In this document: in pieces, positions 1 to 8,994 of the stretch
Layout: each line of letters starts with the position of its first letter
Position numbering within the stretch: the stretch's first letter is position 1
Assembly: GCF_030161375.1 (NCBI RefSeq)
Contig: NZ_BSSQ01000001.1
Location: 248,001 to 312,000 of the forward strand
Source of the DNA: Paenibacillus glycanilyticus
GTDB taxonomy: Bacteria > Bacillota > Bacilli > Paenibacillales > Paenibacillaceae
Direction: 5' to 3'
DNA: 64,000 nt
The notes under the pieces: model-generated
Databases searched by the model: none
The model's input: only the letters and a program-made list of their open reading frames with translations
What the model was told of the DNA's origin: nothing
Program-made: the position numbers and the translations under genes

Positions 1-697
1 CCCAAGCATGCGAAGCTTGCTCGAAGTCGGCGCTGCCGCCAGTCAGATCGCCTACGAAATGATAACCGCTCACGTATCGGGCCGGAATATGACGCACGCG
101 GGAGCAAGCAATCATCAAGTGGGCGAAATCCTGGCAAACTCCGCGCTTGCGTTCGATCATGTCGCTGGCTTTTGTCGTCACCGTTGTTGCTTCCGGGTCA
201 TAAATAAACTCGGTACGGATCTTGCTTGATAACGAAATGAGCCAGCCAAGCACGCTGATCGCCTCGTCTTCCTTCTGCTCCACGGTATTCGCATATTGCT
301 CCACTTCGGGCGTAATATTCGTATAGGCCGTTGGCAGCAAAAACTCCGCAAACCGGTTAGCCGCTTCCTCACTCTCGAGCCACGCCCACGCTTCCCTGGC
401 AAGCTTGCCGTTTAGAAGCGCGGCTTGCTCTTCCGGACTAGGCGCATGTCTGGTGACCACGGTCATTTGAGTCCGGATCGTAAGCCGCTTATGCGACGGG
501 TTAACCGAGAAGGAGTGGACCCGGTTGCCGAAATAGTCCTCATAACTGAAGAGGGACGCGTTCGGCTCAATAAAGATGGCCTGCTGATAGCAGGATTGCC
601 GTTCATTTGTACTTGGGGTCAGCCGGATTTCATTGACACTGTCCGTAGCTGCCTCCTCGTAATCGTATTGCGTCACGTGGGATATATTCAGCTTCAT
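1..697 (-). CDS. Transglutaminase-like cysteine protease family protein, partial (3' end off window)
   Basis: The frame opens at ATG 697 and runs without a stop to the window edge, giving 232 codons. An N-terminal beta-rich region (about 1-80) resembles the bacterial transglutaminase N domain. The core follows, with Cys188 in RGVCQDFAH and His230 in SHAW, the first two members of the papain-like triad; the Asp should lie beyond the edge. The start overlaps the stop of the upstream alpha-E gene as ATGA, with GGGGAGG in front, so the two are translationally coupled. Proteins of this family occur with circularly permuted ATP-grasp and alpha-E proteins, as here, and are predicted to cleave or modify peptides. 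The substrate is unknown. Confidence 0.9.
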   Translation of the reverse strand, partial: MKLNISHVTQYDYEEAATDSVNEIRLTPSTNERQSCYQQAIFIEPNASLFSYEDYFGNRVHSFSVNPSHKRLTIRTQMTVVTRHAPSPEEQAALLNGKLAREAWAWLESEEAANRFAEFLLPTAYTNITPEVEQYANTVEQKEDEAISVLGWLISLSSKIRTEFIYDPEATTVTTKASDMIERKRGVCQDFAHLMIACSRVRHIPARYVSGYHFVGDLTGGSADFEQASHAW

Positions 698-1689
698 GCG
701 CTTGCCTCCCCCATCCGAAAAAAGGTCTTGGCGAAAGAATGGCCAAGCATCTGGCACGACTCCAGCAAATGTCCGATAATGGACCCGTTCCGGTCAACAA
801 TCATATCCTCATGCTCAAGACATGCCAGATCCGCTTTCACTTTGGCCACTTGACGGATCACGCGATCATGGGCCATCCGGAGCTGTTTATCCGAAAGTTC
901 AATCTGCTTCATATGCTCGTCGAGGGCGTGGAAGGAGAAATGGACCGAACGCGGGAAAGATTGGTTCAGTATGACGAACTCCACAATAGCTTCCACCGAC
1001 ATGCCGTCGGCATAATAACGGCGGAAGGATTGATGGCCGCTTAACGACTTCAATACAGCCTGCAAATAAGGATACGCTCCCGCATTGTTCCAGCCGTCTC
1101 CAACAGCGGCATTACCAACTGCTTTTATAATCCGAAGGGTATTCTCCGAACGCTCCAGGAACCGTCCGCATTCGATGAAATGCCATTCATTCTCGCGCGG
1201 CATCACCGATTGGCAGAACCCCTGGAACAATGCCGTCCATTCCCTGATTCGTCCATAAAACAGATGCGGCGATTCTTTCATTAAATCTTCCGGCTGTTTC
1301 TCGCGCAGCCATAAATAAAACGAATTGATGGTGTCCCAAAGCTCGCTTGGAACCTTCTCGCGCAGCGTGCGCAGATTGCCTCGCGCATGACTGATGCAAG
1401 AAACGAGCGAATTGGCATTATCCCGGTCTAACGTAATGTAATGAAGTACGTCTTGCTCCGTGTAGCTGCCGTATTGCTGCTCATAGGAACCTCGGCTGCC
1501 AAGCGCGTCTACAATTCGAGTCCACTTGCAAGGCACTTCACTCATTTCGCCGTCTTGACCGCAAGCCTCAACGCCTAATTCATCTTCTGCCTGAAGGTGA
1601 TAATGGACATCAATTAATCTCGCATGGTTCTCCGCCCGTTCCATATAGCGGCCGATCCAAAACAACGCTTCAGCGTTTCGGTTAAGCAC
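694..1689 (-). CDS. Alpha-E domain protein (DUF403)
   Basis: A 331-residue, mostly helical protein that opens with LNRNAEALFWIGRYMERAE, the hallmark N-terminus of alpha-E proteins. The start is GTG at 1689, preceded by GGAGGT at suitable spacing. It lies 33 bases after the ATP-grasp gene and overlaps the transglutaminase-like gene by four bases, so the three form one operon. The family has no assigned activity. Its constant pairing with ATP-grasp and transglutaminase-like partners suggests a role in making or modifying a peptide. There is no signal peptide or membrane segment, so it should be cytoplasmic. Confidence 0.9.
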   Translation of the reverse strand: MLNRNAEALFWIGRYMERAENHARLIDVHYHLQAEDELGVEACGQDGEMSEVPCKWTRIVDALGSRGSYEQQYGSYTEQDVLHYITLDRDNANSLVSCISHARGNLRTLREKVPSELWDTINSFYLWLREKQPEDLMKESPHLFYGRIREWTALFQGFCQSVMPRENEWHFIECGRFLERSENTLRIIKAVGNAAVGDGWNNAGAYPYLQAVLKSLSGHQSFRRYYADGMSVEAIVEFVILNQSFPRSVHFSFHALDEHMKQIELSDKQLRMAHDRVIRQVAKVKADLACLEHEDMIVDRNGSIIGHLLESCQMLGHSFAKTFFRMGEASA

Positions 1690-1722
1690 AGCGATACCTC
1701 CATTTCTTGTTCAACAATCTTA

Positions 1723-3183
1723 TTAACGATTTAACACCCACGTATCCTTGACTCCCCCGCCTTGCGAAGAGTTAACGACCAGCGAACCTTCCCTTAATGC
1801 CACACGGGTAAGGCCGCCTGGGATAACATGCGTGGAATCTTCTCCCATTAGCGAAAAAGCTCGCAAATCGATATGCCGCGGAGCCATTCGTCCATCGATC
1901 ATTACCGGGGCGCGCGACAGCTTCATTGTCGTCTGGGCAATGTAACGACTTGGATTTTTTTTGATTTCCTCCGCAAACTCCTTGATTTCTTTCGGAGTAG
2001 CCGTTGGGCCGATCAACATGCCGTATCCGCCGGATAAAGAAGTTTCCTTCACCACGAGTTGGTCCAGATGCTCTAGCACGTAGTCCAGCTCATCCTTCCG
2101 CGATAACAGATAGGTCGGCACGTTATGCAAGATCGGCTCTTCTCCCAGATAATAACGAATCATATCCGGAACGTAAGCATACACTGCCTTATCGTCGGCA
2201 ACTCCGGTACCCGGTGCATTTGCAATCGCAATATTGCCGGCCCGGTAGGCATTCATAAGCCCCGGAACGCCAAGCAGCGAGTCCGGCTGGAAGGCAAGCG
2301 GATCCAGGAAATCATCGTCGATTCTGCGGTAAATAACGTCAACCTGACGAAGGCCCCTCATATCTCGCAAATAAATTTTGTGATCCTTATACACAAGATC
2401 GCGGCCTTCTACCAAATGGATGCCAAGCTGCTGCGCCAGGAAAGTATGCTCGTAATAAGCCGAATTGTAGGATCCCGGAGTAAGAAGGGCAATTAACGGG
2501 TCCTTTTTCCCTTTGGGCGCAAGCGACCTTAACGAGCTCAGGAAATAATTCAAGCTTCGCTCGATGCTCTGAACCGATGAGGACAAATACAAATCATGAA
2601 ACAGCTCGCTCATGATCGTTCGTCCTTTGAATAAATAGGAGAACCCGGAAGGCGAACGAAGATTGTCCTCGAGGACAAAATAACGGCCTTTCTCGTCTCT
2701 AATTAAATCTATGCCGGAGGATGTAATATAAACGCCTCCCGGAACGTCTAACCCCATCATTTCTGGTCGGAAATATACGTTGGACACAATCATTCGCCTT
2801 GGGATAACCCCGTCGGCCACAATGCGCTGGGAATGATAAATATCGTGAATGAACATATTAAGCGCTTTGGTCCGCTGACGAACGCCGCGGTCTACCGCTT
2901 CCCATTCATGTTTAGGGATAACGCGAGGAATATAATCAAATGGAATGGTTCTTTCAAGAGGTTCGCTCTGATTGGGACTGTACAAGGTGAAGGTGATTCC
3001 TTCTTCCATCATGCGCTGGTTGAGGGCATGTTGCCTCATCGTCAATTCCGAAGGTTTCATTCTCGCGAACAACCGATGGATATTGTCATAGTGAGGACGA
3101 ACCGAAATGTCTTTCTCGAACATTTCATCGTAAAATGATTGCGAATCGTAATATTGCGACTGCGACTGTTTGGCCGTCGACAT
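1723..3183 (-). CDS. Circularly permuted type 2 ATP-grasp protein
   Basis: This 486-residue protein matches the DUF404/DUF407 circularly permuted ATP-grasp family: RPHYDNIHRLF near the N-terminus, DYIPRVIP, a central VLEDNLRSPSGFSY segment and a glycine-rich GGYGMLIGP loop late in the chain. ATP-grasp enzymes ligate a carboxylate to an amine or thiol through an acyl phosphate. A longer frame exists to 3219, but ATG 3183 has GGAGGAGG eight bases upstream and gives the usual length, so I chose it. It is first gene of the cluster with alpha-E and transglutaminase-like proteins. The ligated substrate cannot be told from sequence. Confidence 0.92.
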   Translation of the reverse strand: MSTAKQSQSQYYDSQSFYDEMFEKDISVRPHYDNIHRLFARMKPSELTMRQHALNQRMMEEGITFTLYSPNQSEPLERTIPFDYIPRVIPKHEWEAVDRGVRQRTKALNMFIHDIYHSQRIVADGVIPRRMIVSNVYFRPEMMGLDVPGGVYITSSGIDLIRDEKGRYFVLEDNLRSPSGFSYLFKGRTIMSELFHDLYLSSSVQSIERSLNYFLSSLRSLAPKGKKDPLIALLTPGSYNSAYYEHTFLAQQLGIHLVEGRDLVYKDHKIYLRDMRGLRQVDVIYRRIDDDFLDPLAFQPDSLLGVPGLMNAYRAGNIAIANAPGTGVADDKAVYAYVPDMIRYYLGEEPILHNVPTYLLSRKDELDYVLEHLDQLVVKETSLSGGYGMLIGPTATPKEIKEFAEEIKKNPSRYIAQTTMKLSRAPVMIDGRMAPRHIDLRAFSLMGEDSTHVIPGGLTRVALREGSLVVNSSQGGGVKDTWVLNR

Positions 3184-3377
3184 GCCAACCGCCTCCTCCA
3201 TGATGGTACAGCACCTCATTTGATGCCTACATTGATGACTACCTAAGTTGGCTTGCCACCTTAAAGCAACTTAATGTGAGTAATTCTGACACAAAAAGCT
3301 TAATATCGTTAATGAAAGTAATTTTTTGTTAGATTTATCATACAAGAATTGGATTTTCATGTCAACTTATATAGCAT

Positions 3378-3418
3378 AAAAGCAGGGCTTCTGCGCTGGC
3401 GAAGAAACCCTGCTTTAT
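3378..3418 (-). terminator. Intrinsic terminator, chemoreceptor gene
   Basis: AAAGCAGGG pairs with CCCTGCTTT, with a bulge and an inner CTTC/GAAG pair. On the minus strand it is followed by TTTT and lies 20 bases past the stop of the globin-coupled chemoreceptor gene. Confidence 0.75.
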
Positions 3419-3438
3419 ATCATATGCCTATTCTCTTG

Positions 3439-4440
3439 TTATGTATTCAATTGCCGTAAATCTTTTGCAACGGAATCCACGGTTTGTACAAACACGGCAA
3501 GCTCTTGTGATCTTGCTGCCTGATTGCGGGCTTCAACCGATGTTTTTTCCGACTCGATCTGAACCAGGTGAATCTTCTTCTGAATCTCGTCCATATTCGT
3601 TTGAATGGTCTCAAGCGCCGATCGCGACGATGCGGCAAGCTTCCGGACTTCATTCGCGACAACCTCGAAGCCTCGTCCCATCTCACCTGCGCGCGCTGCT
3701 TCAATAGCTGCGTTCAGACCTAGAAGATGCGTCTGATCGGCTATGCCCCGGATTAACAACCCCATCTCCGTAATGCCGGCCAGCTCTTCCTGCAAATCGC
3801 CTAACAATTCATGGGAACGGCCTTGCGACTGGGAGGTCGATACAGCAGCCTCGGCGATCGACTGGGCACCTTGGTCAAGCTCGGTCATTAATCCGGCCAG
3901 CTGCTGGGCCGATTCCGTAATCGTTGTCAGCATGAGAGAACGCTGGTCCGCCAAGTTCTGAATCAAAGACTGCTCGGCACGGTTATAGGCTTCAAGCACA
4001 AGCTGCGAATCAAGATTGAACATCTTGGACAACGAGTGCAAAACGGAAGTCCAGCTGCCTGGGATAGCGCGCTGCAGCACGGATGCCGCAATATCGAGAT
4101 AAGTCATATAAGTTCCGAGATACCAATCCGTCGTAAGTCCAATCCGAGAATGGACAAGCCCCACCGTAATCCGGTTTTCGATATAAGCCTGGTCAATCAC
4201 GCCGGAGGCAAGCGACAGCCAATAACCTCGCTGCGTTGACTTCAGCCTTTCAATATTGCTCACGTTCGAGATGATGTCCATAAGATGCGGCTGGCTGCCA
4301 ATGCTGTCGTAGAACCGGTCAACCACTTCTTCTACTACCTGTTCGAATATCGGCCGGCAATCCGAAAGTCTCTTCAAATCTTCTTCTGTTATGCGGGTAT
4401 ATTCCAGCTGCTTGCGGCGTTCTTCTGAGACTTGAATCAT
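3439..4440 (-). CDS. Globin-coupled methyl-accepting chemotaxis-type sensor (HemAT-like, short)
   Basis: A 333-residue soluble sensor. Residues 1 to about 160 form a globin sensor domain with candidate haem-ligand His97 in [10 protein letters not shown], the position of the proximal histidine in HemAT. After a helical linker, the signalling tip is seen at about 235-270 ([20 protein letters not shown] and [13 protein letters not shown]), the region that contacts CheA/CheW. There is no membrane segment. HemAT of Bacillus subtilis is about 100 residues longer, so the coiled-coil arms here are short. RBS is AAAGGAG. No che genes are nearby. Oxygen sensing is inferred from the family. Confidence 0.88.
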   Translation of the reverse strand: MIQVSEERRKQLEYTRITEEDLKRLSDCRPIFEQVVEEVVDRFYDSIGSQPHLMDIISNVSNIERLKSTQRGYWLSLASGVIDQAYIENRITVGLVHSRIGLTTDWYLGTYMTYLDIAASVLQRAIPGSWTSVLHSLSKMFNLDSQLVLEAYNRAEQSLIQNLADQRSLMLTTITESAQQLAGLMTELDQGAQSIAEAAVSTSQSQGRSHELLGDLQEELAGITEMGLLIRGIADQTHLLGLNAAIEAARAGEMGRGFEVVANEVRKLAASSRSALETIQTNMDEIQKKIHLVQIESEKTSVEARNQAARSQELAVFVQTVDSVAKDLRQLNT

Positions 4441-4534
4441 AGATCTAATCTCCTTTAGTTATTATGTACTATAGATTATATCGGAAAATATTGGACGAGC
4501 TTGAACGCAAACGTGTATTCTTCATGACAAGAGG

Positions 4535-4691
4535 ATAGTTAAATGAGCATACGGAGCAATTGAATGTTCTTCCGATCGCCATTGCTCGGGGATTCCTCGA
4601 ATCAACCGTCAACGGTTGGAATCCCCAGAGCAAAAGCGAACGCTAACGCTTCTACAGAATCATTCGAAATGCTCCGTATGTATTTAACTAT
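4535..4691. repeat. Long palindromic repeat, family 1, copy A
   Basis: Imperfect inverted repeat filling most of the gap between the chemoreceptor and prkA genes. Outer arms: ATAGTTAAAT with CATACGGAGCA, matched by TGCTCCGTATG and ATTTAACTAT. Inner arms: GGGGATTCC against GGAATCCCC. Between them lie the conserved core GTTCTTCCGATCGC (4566-4579) and the opposing longer core from 4636 to 4659 (GCGAACGCT, CGCTTCTACAGAA). The same cores recur in five other intergenic regions of this window. Confidence 0.85.
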
Positions 4692-4701
4692 TTAACAACT
4701 A

Positions 4702-4740
4702 AAAGCGGCTGTGCTAGGGATTGCCCCGCACAGCCGCTTT
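4702..4740 (-). terminator. Intrinsic terminator, prkA
   Basis: Perfect 13-bp stem AAAGCGGCTGTGC / GCACAGCCGCTTT with a 13-base loop, 26 bases beyond the prkA stop; followed by T residues on the minus strand. It could act in both directions. Confidence 0.88.
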
Positions 4741-4765
4741 ACAGACACAATTACAGATACAATAT

Positions 4766-6661
4766 TTAACGATTTAATAAGCTGCCGACATAACGCAACA
4801 GTTCGTTGGCGCATACCGGGCAATAGCCGTGTTCGTCAATCAACCGCTTGGTTACTTCGTTTATCCGCTTCAACTGGCTTTCATCCGGTGTTTTGGTGGA
4901 CGTCGTAATTTTTACGATATCCTTCAGATCGGTGAACAATTTCTTCTCGACCGCTTCACGCAGACGTTCGTGGCTCGTGAAGTCGAACTTCTTCCCTTTG
5001 CGCGAATACGACGAGATACGAATCAAAATTTCTTCGCGGAATGCTTTTTTCGCATTTTCGGATACGCCGATCTGCTCTTCAATCGACCGCATCAGGCGCT
5101 CATCCGGATCCATCTCCTCGCCAGTCAGCGGATCTTTAATTTTGGTCCAGTTGCAATACGATTCGATGTTGTCGAGATAGTTCTCGAACAAAGTCCGGGC
5201 GGACTCTTCAAACGAGTACACAAATGCTTTTTGAATCTCTTTCTTGGCCAGGTTGTCGTATTCCTTGCGCGCCACGGAAATGAAGTTCAAATATCTTTCC
5301 CGCTCCTCCTTCGTAATGGAAGGATGTTGATCTAGGCCGTCCTTGAGCGCGCGAAGCACGTCAAGAGCGTTGATACACGACATATCTTGTTTAATCAGCG
5401 CACTCGAGATCCGGTTAATGACATAACGAGGATCGATACCGGACATGCCTTCTTCGATATACTCGTTTTGCATTTCCTTCAGATCGGCTTCCTTGAAGCC
5501 TTCAACTTCTTCTCCATCGTACATTCTCATCTTCTTCACAAGGTCCATGCCTTGTTTTTTCGTTTCCTTCAGACGGGTAAGTATGGAGAAGATTGCTGCC
5601 GATTTCAAGGAATGCGGTGCAATGTGAATATGCTTCATATCGCTTTGACCGATCAGCTTCGTATAAATCTTCTCTTCCTCAGACACTTTGAGGTTGTATG
5701 GAATTGGCATTACAATCATACGGGATTGAAGCGCCTCGTTTTTCTTATTGCTGATAAACGACTTATACTCCGATTCGTTCGTATGGGCAATAATGAGCTC
5801 ATCTGCCGAAATCAAGGCAAATCTGCCCGCTTTGAAATTCCCTTCCTGCGTCAGCGAGAGCAAGTTCCACAGGAACTTCTCATCGCATTTCAGCATCTCC
5901 TGGAACTCCATCAGACCGCGGTTCGCCTTGTTCAGCTCCCCGTCAAACCGGTAAGCGCGAGGATCGGACTCCGAACCAAACTCCGTAATCGTCGAGAAGT
6001 CGATGCTGCCCGTCAGGTCGGCAATATCTTGCGACTTCGGATCGGAAGGGCTAAATGTACCAATCCCCACCCGGCTTTCCTCGGATATAAGCACGCGTTC
6101 CACAACAACATTCTCAATATCTCCGTTATATTCTACCCGAAGCCTCATCTGGCAGGATGGGCACAGATTGCCTTCGATCCGAACCCCAAGCTCTTTTTCA
6201 ATCTCTGAACGAAGCTCATTGGGGATCAAATGCAGCGGCTCTTCATGCATCGGGCAGCCTTTAATGGCATACACTGCGCCTTTTTCCGTTCTAGAGAAAC
6301 GCTCCAGTCCTTTTTTGAGCATGGTTACAATCGTTGATTTACCGCCGCTTACCGGTCCCATTAAGAGTAGAATCCGTTTACGGACATCCAGCCTTCTGGC
6401 TGCCGAGTGGAAATATTCCTCCACCAGCTTCTCCACCGCGCGGTCTAGACCAAAGATCTCCTGTTCGAAAAATTTGTAGCGTTTACTTCCGTTACCTTCC
6501 TCCACGCCAAAGGATTCAATCATCTCATAGACGCGCGCGTGCGCAGTCATGGCCGGGGTCGGATCCTCTCTGAGCAGCTGAATGTATTCTCTGAAAGTAC
6601 CCTCCCATGCAAGCTTCTCACTCTCTGTCTGATACTCTGATATTCGCTTGAAAATGTCCAT
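4766..6661 (-). CDS. prkA: PrkA serine protein kinase / AAA+ ATPase
   Basis: At 631 residues this is a full-length PrkA. The N-terminal AAA-type domain has Walker A MGPVSGGKST at 101-110 and the conserved CPMHEEPLHLIP segment near 155; the C-terminal half holds the PrkA kinase-like domain and ends with a CPVC motif. In Bacillus, PrkA is a sporulation protein of the mother cell with reported kinase and protease-like activities. GGAGG precedes the ATG. A strong terminator follows, so yhbH, its neighbour in Bacillus, is not co-transcribed here. Identification is secure; biochemical role is from the family. Confidence 0.95.
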   Translation of the reverse strand: MDIFKRISEYQTESEKLAWEGTFREYIQLLREDPTPAMTAHARVYEMIESFGVEEGNGSKRYKFFEQEIFGLDRAVEKLVEEYFHSAARRLDVRKRILLLMGPVSGGKSTIVTMLKKGLERFSRTEKGAVYAIKGCPMHEEPLHLIPNELRSEIEKELGVRIEGNLCPSCQMRLRVEYNGDIENVVVERVLISEESRVGIGTFSPSDPKSQDIADLTGSIDFSTITEFGSESDPRAYRFDGELNKANRGLMEFQEMLKCDEKFLWNLLSLTQEGNFKAGRFALISADELIIAHTNESEYKSFISNKKNEALQSRMIVMPIPYNLKVSEEEKIYTKLIGQSDMKHIHIAPHSLKSAAIFSILTRLKETKKQGMDLVKKMRMYDGEEVEGFKEADLKEMQNEYIEEGMSGIDPRYVINRISSALIKQDMSCINALDVLRALKDGLDQHPSITKEERERYLNFISVARKEYDNLAKKEIQKAFVYSFEESARTLFENYLDNIESYCNWTKIKDPLTGEEMDPDERLMRSIEEQIGVSENAKKAFREEILIRISSYSRKGKKFDFTSHERLREAVEKKLFTDLKDIVKITTSTKTPDESQLKRINEVTKRLIDEHGYCPVCANELLRYVGSLLNR

Positions 6662-6871
6662 GCCGTGCCTCCTCCCATCGCTTCCGCAATCCGCTAGTTT
6701 TCTTTCTGCCCGGGATTATCTCTACATCATTGATCGTGTGGACCAACTTTTTTACTGAAGTATTACAATCCTATGCTTAGTTCACTAGGAAATTGACCAC
6801 TATTTTAGTCTGCAATCCGGCAATTAACGACAAGCATTTGCTATAATGAGGGGAGAAAGAGGGGAATTAAC

Positions 6872-7672
6872 ATGGCAGTTAACAAGGAAGAGGAGCTGTA
6901 CAGCCCCATCAAGACCTACTACGAAAAGCTAGGTTTTACAGTAAAAAGCGAGGTTCTGCACTGCGATTTGGTTGCGATGAAACCGGATGGCAGCGAGGCG
7001 GTTGTTGTCGAAATGAAAAAAACGTTCAATCTCGCTTTGCTGCTGCAAGGGATTGAACGTTTGCGAATAAATGATCACGTTGTGCTCGCCGTAGAGCGCA
7101 ACCGGAAGAAAAGCGGCGCACATAACCAGCGATTCGGCGATATTACGGAACTCTGCCGAATGCTTGGCCTTGGCCTAATGACCGTTACCTTCTTCAAAAC
7201 AAAAGCTCCGCTTATTGAATTTCTGTGCGAGCCCGGCGAGATGCCAAGGCGCGGCATCCGCAGAACGAGGCAAGCAAGGCTGCTGAAAGAATTCCGCGAA
7301 CGGAGCGGCGATTACAATGTAGGCGGAAGCACCGGCCGCAAGCTTGTTACCGCCTATCGGGAGAAGGCGCTTCGGGCCGCTTATGCCATGCAGCAGGCAG
7401 GCACCGTATCGCCAAGCCAACTGGCATCGCTGACGGGCAATCCGCAAAGCACCTCGATGCTGCGCAGCAATTATTATAGTTGGTTCGAGAAGATCGGACG
7501 CGGCCAATATCGGCTAACGGCAGCCGGCGCCTTAGCTCTAGCGGAGTATGCCGAAGTAATCGCCGAATGGAAAGAGACCTTTATTCTCCCGCCTGCGCCG
7601 GAACCAAGACCCAAGAAAGCATCCAAAGCGAAAGCTCCCAAAACGCCAATCCCCTTTAGCTACGAGCGGTAA
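6872..7672 (+). CDS. DUF2161-type putative PD-(D/E)XK phosphodiesterase
   Basis: A 266-residue protein with a restriction-endonuclease-like core near its N-terminus: Asp32 in HCDLVAM and Glu47-x-Lys49 in VVVEMKK, as expected for PD-(D/E)XK nucleases. Residues about 150-230 look like a winged-helix or DNA-binding segment (SPSQLASLTG), and the tail is Pro/Lys-rich. GAGGGGAATTAAC precedes ATG, and TATAAT lies at 6842-6847. Its 3' end overlaps the convergent aminotransferase gene by 17 bases. No methyltransferase or mobile partner is adjacent, so a restriction role is unlikely. DNA substrate and function are unknown. Confidence 0.75.
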   Translation: MAVNKEEELYSPIKTYYEKLGFTVKSEVLHCDLVAMKPDGSEAVVVEMKKTFNLALLLQGIERLRINDHVVLAVERNRKKSGAHNQRFGDITELCRMLGLGLMTVTFFKTKAPLIEFLCEPGEMPRRGIRRTRQARLLKEFRERSGDYNVGGSTGRKLVTAYREKALRAAYAMQQAGTVSPSQLASLTGNPQSTSMLRSNYYSWFEKIGRGQYRLTAAGALALAEYAEVIAEWKETFILPPAPEPRPKKASKAKAPKTPIPFSYER

Positions 7673-8852
7673 ACTCGCGGATCGCTTCCGCCAACCGCGC
7701 AACGCCAAGCACCGTTTTCTCCCCTTTATTATGGGTGAAATTAAGCCGGGCGGTATTTCTTTTGGGATGATTGGCGTAAAATGCACTGCCCGGAACAAAC
7801 GCGACGCCTTTCGATACAGCCGCTTTCAAAAGAATTTCGGCATCCAGCCCCTCGGGCAGTTCCACCCACAGGAACATGCCGCCTTTGGGCTCAATCCAAC
7901 GCAAGCCATCTATATTTTGCGCCTTAAGCAAGCGCTGCATTTCGCGCATGCGGTCTCCATAGGATTCCGAGATCACTCTGATATGATCGTCGAGCGGAAA
8001 ATGCGCAAGCAGCTGGCTTAAGATCTGCTGGTCCATCGTACTGGACTGCAAATCCGCCGCCTGCTTGGCCTTCGCAAGCATCTTGATGACGCGGGTATCG
8101 CCGACTGCCCAACCCGTGCGGAGTGCCGGAGCAACGATTTTCGAGAAGGTACTTGTATAGATAACGCCGCCGCTCCCAAGTTCTTGATCAAGCGCAAATA
8201 AGGTCGGGTAAGCGGCATGTTCATCATACTTCAATTCTCCGTAAGGATCGTCTTCAATAATCGGTACATGATGGCGCGCGCAGATTTGAAGAAGTTGCTG
8301 CCTTCGTTCCAAACTCCATACATTACCCGTCGGATTTCCGAAAGTCGGCACCGTGTACATCAATTTCGGTTTATGCTGCCGAACCAAACGTTCTACATCT
8401 TCCGGAATCATGCCATGCTCATCGCTTTCCGCCGCTACTACGTTAAGTCCGTGCAGTTCGAATACTTGCAGACAAGCCAAATATGTTGGTCGTTCAACAA
8501 GTACCGTATCCCCGGGTTCCGTCAATACTTGCACAAGCAAGCTAATGGCCTGCTGGGATCCCGTCGTGATGATCATTTCCTCGGGATTCACATTCATCCC
8601 CTTCTGAGCCATACGCACGCATAGCTGTTCGCGAAGCGGCAAGTAGCCTTCCGTCAAACCGTATTGAAGCGCGCTTGTACCCGCGGAGATCGCGCGGTCG
8701 GCCGCCTCCCTTACTGCCTGCACGGGAAATAGCTCTTCCGCCGGCAAACCTCCCGCAAAGGACACGATGTCGGAGCCTTGCGTCAGCTTCAGAATATCCC
8801 GCACGACGGATGATTTAACCTGCGTCATTCTTGGTGCAAATCGAAACTCCAT
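7656..8852 (-). CDS. PLP-dependent aminotransferase (fold type I, MocR/2-aminoadipate type without DNA-binding domain)
   Basis: 398 residues from ATG 8852, which has GGGAGGAG ahead of it; a longer in-frame extension to 8951 lacks such a site. The N-terminal MEFRFAPRM and SFAGGLPAEELFP, the YPTLFALD region and the lysine of STFSKIVAPALRTGW, which should carry PLP, place it with class I/II aminotransferases acting on alpha-amino acids such as 2-aminoadipate, aspartate or aromatic residues. Substrate cannot be fixed from sequence. Its last 17 bases overlap the convergent nuclease-like gene. Confidence 0.88.
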   Translation of the reverse strand: MEFRFAPRMTQVKSSVVRDILKLTQGSDIVSFAGGLPAEELFPVQAVREAADRAISAGTSALQYGLTEGYLPLREQLCVRMAQKGMNVNPEEMIITTGSQQAISLLVQVLTEPGDTVLVERPTYLACLQVFELHGLNVVAAESDEHGMIPEDVERLVRQHKPKLMYTVPTFGNPTGNVWSLERRQQLLQICARHHVPIIEDDPYGELKYDEHAAYPTLFALDQELGSGGVIYTSTFSKIVAPALRTGWAVGDTRVIKMLAKAKQAADLQSSTMDQQILSQLLAHFPLDDHIRVISESYGDRMREMQRLLKAQNIDGLRWIEPKGGMFLWVELPEGLDAEILLKAAVSKGVAFVPGSAFYANHPKRNTARLNFTHNKGEKTVLGVARLAEAIREFTARS

Positions 8853-8994
8853 ATTCAGTCTCCTCCCACAACCAAAACCATGATTTGTACTGCCATTATT
8901 GTCGCATAATAAAAAGAACCCATGCAAACTTAAACGTTTTCTTTTTCCCAAACCTTGGTTATAATGAAGCTAGCATATCGGAGGTGTCTACATA

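Noticed and set aside
4535-4691. Palindrome read as a simple transcription terminator
   Set aside because: It lacks a T-run, is far longer than a terminator, and a separate strong terminator for prkA lies at 4702-4740.
6872-7672. Nuclease-like gene as part of a restriction-modification or defence island
   Set aside because: Neighbours are housekeeping genes and no methyltransferase, helicase or mobile-element gene is near.
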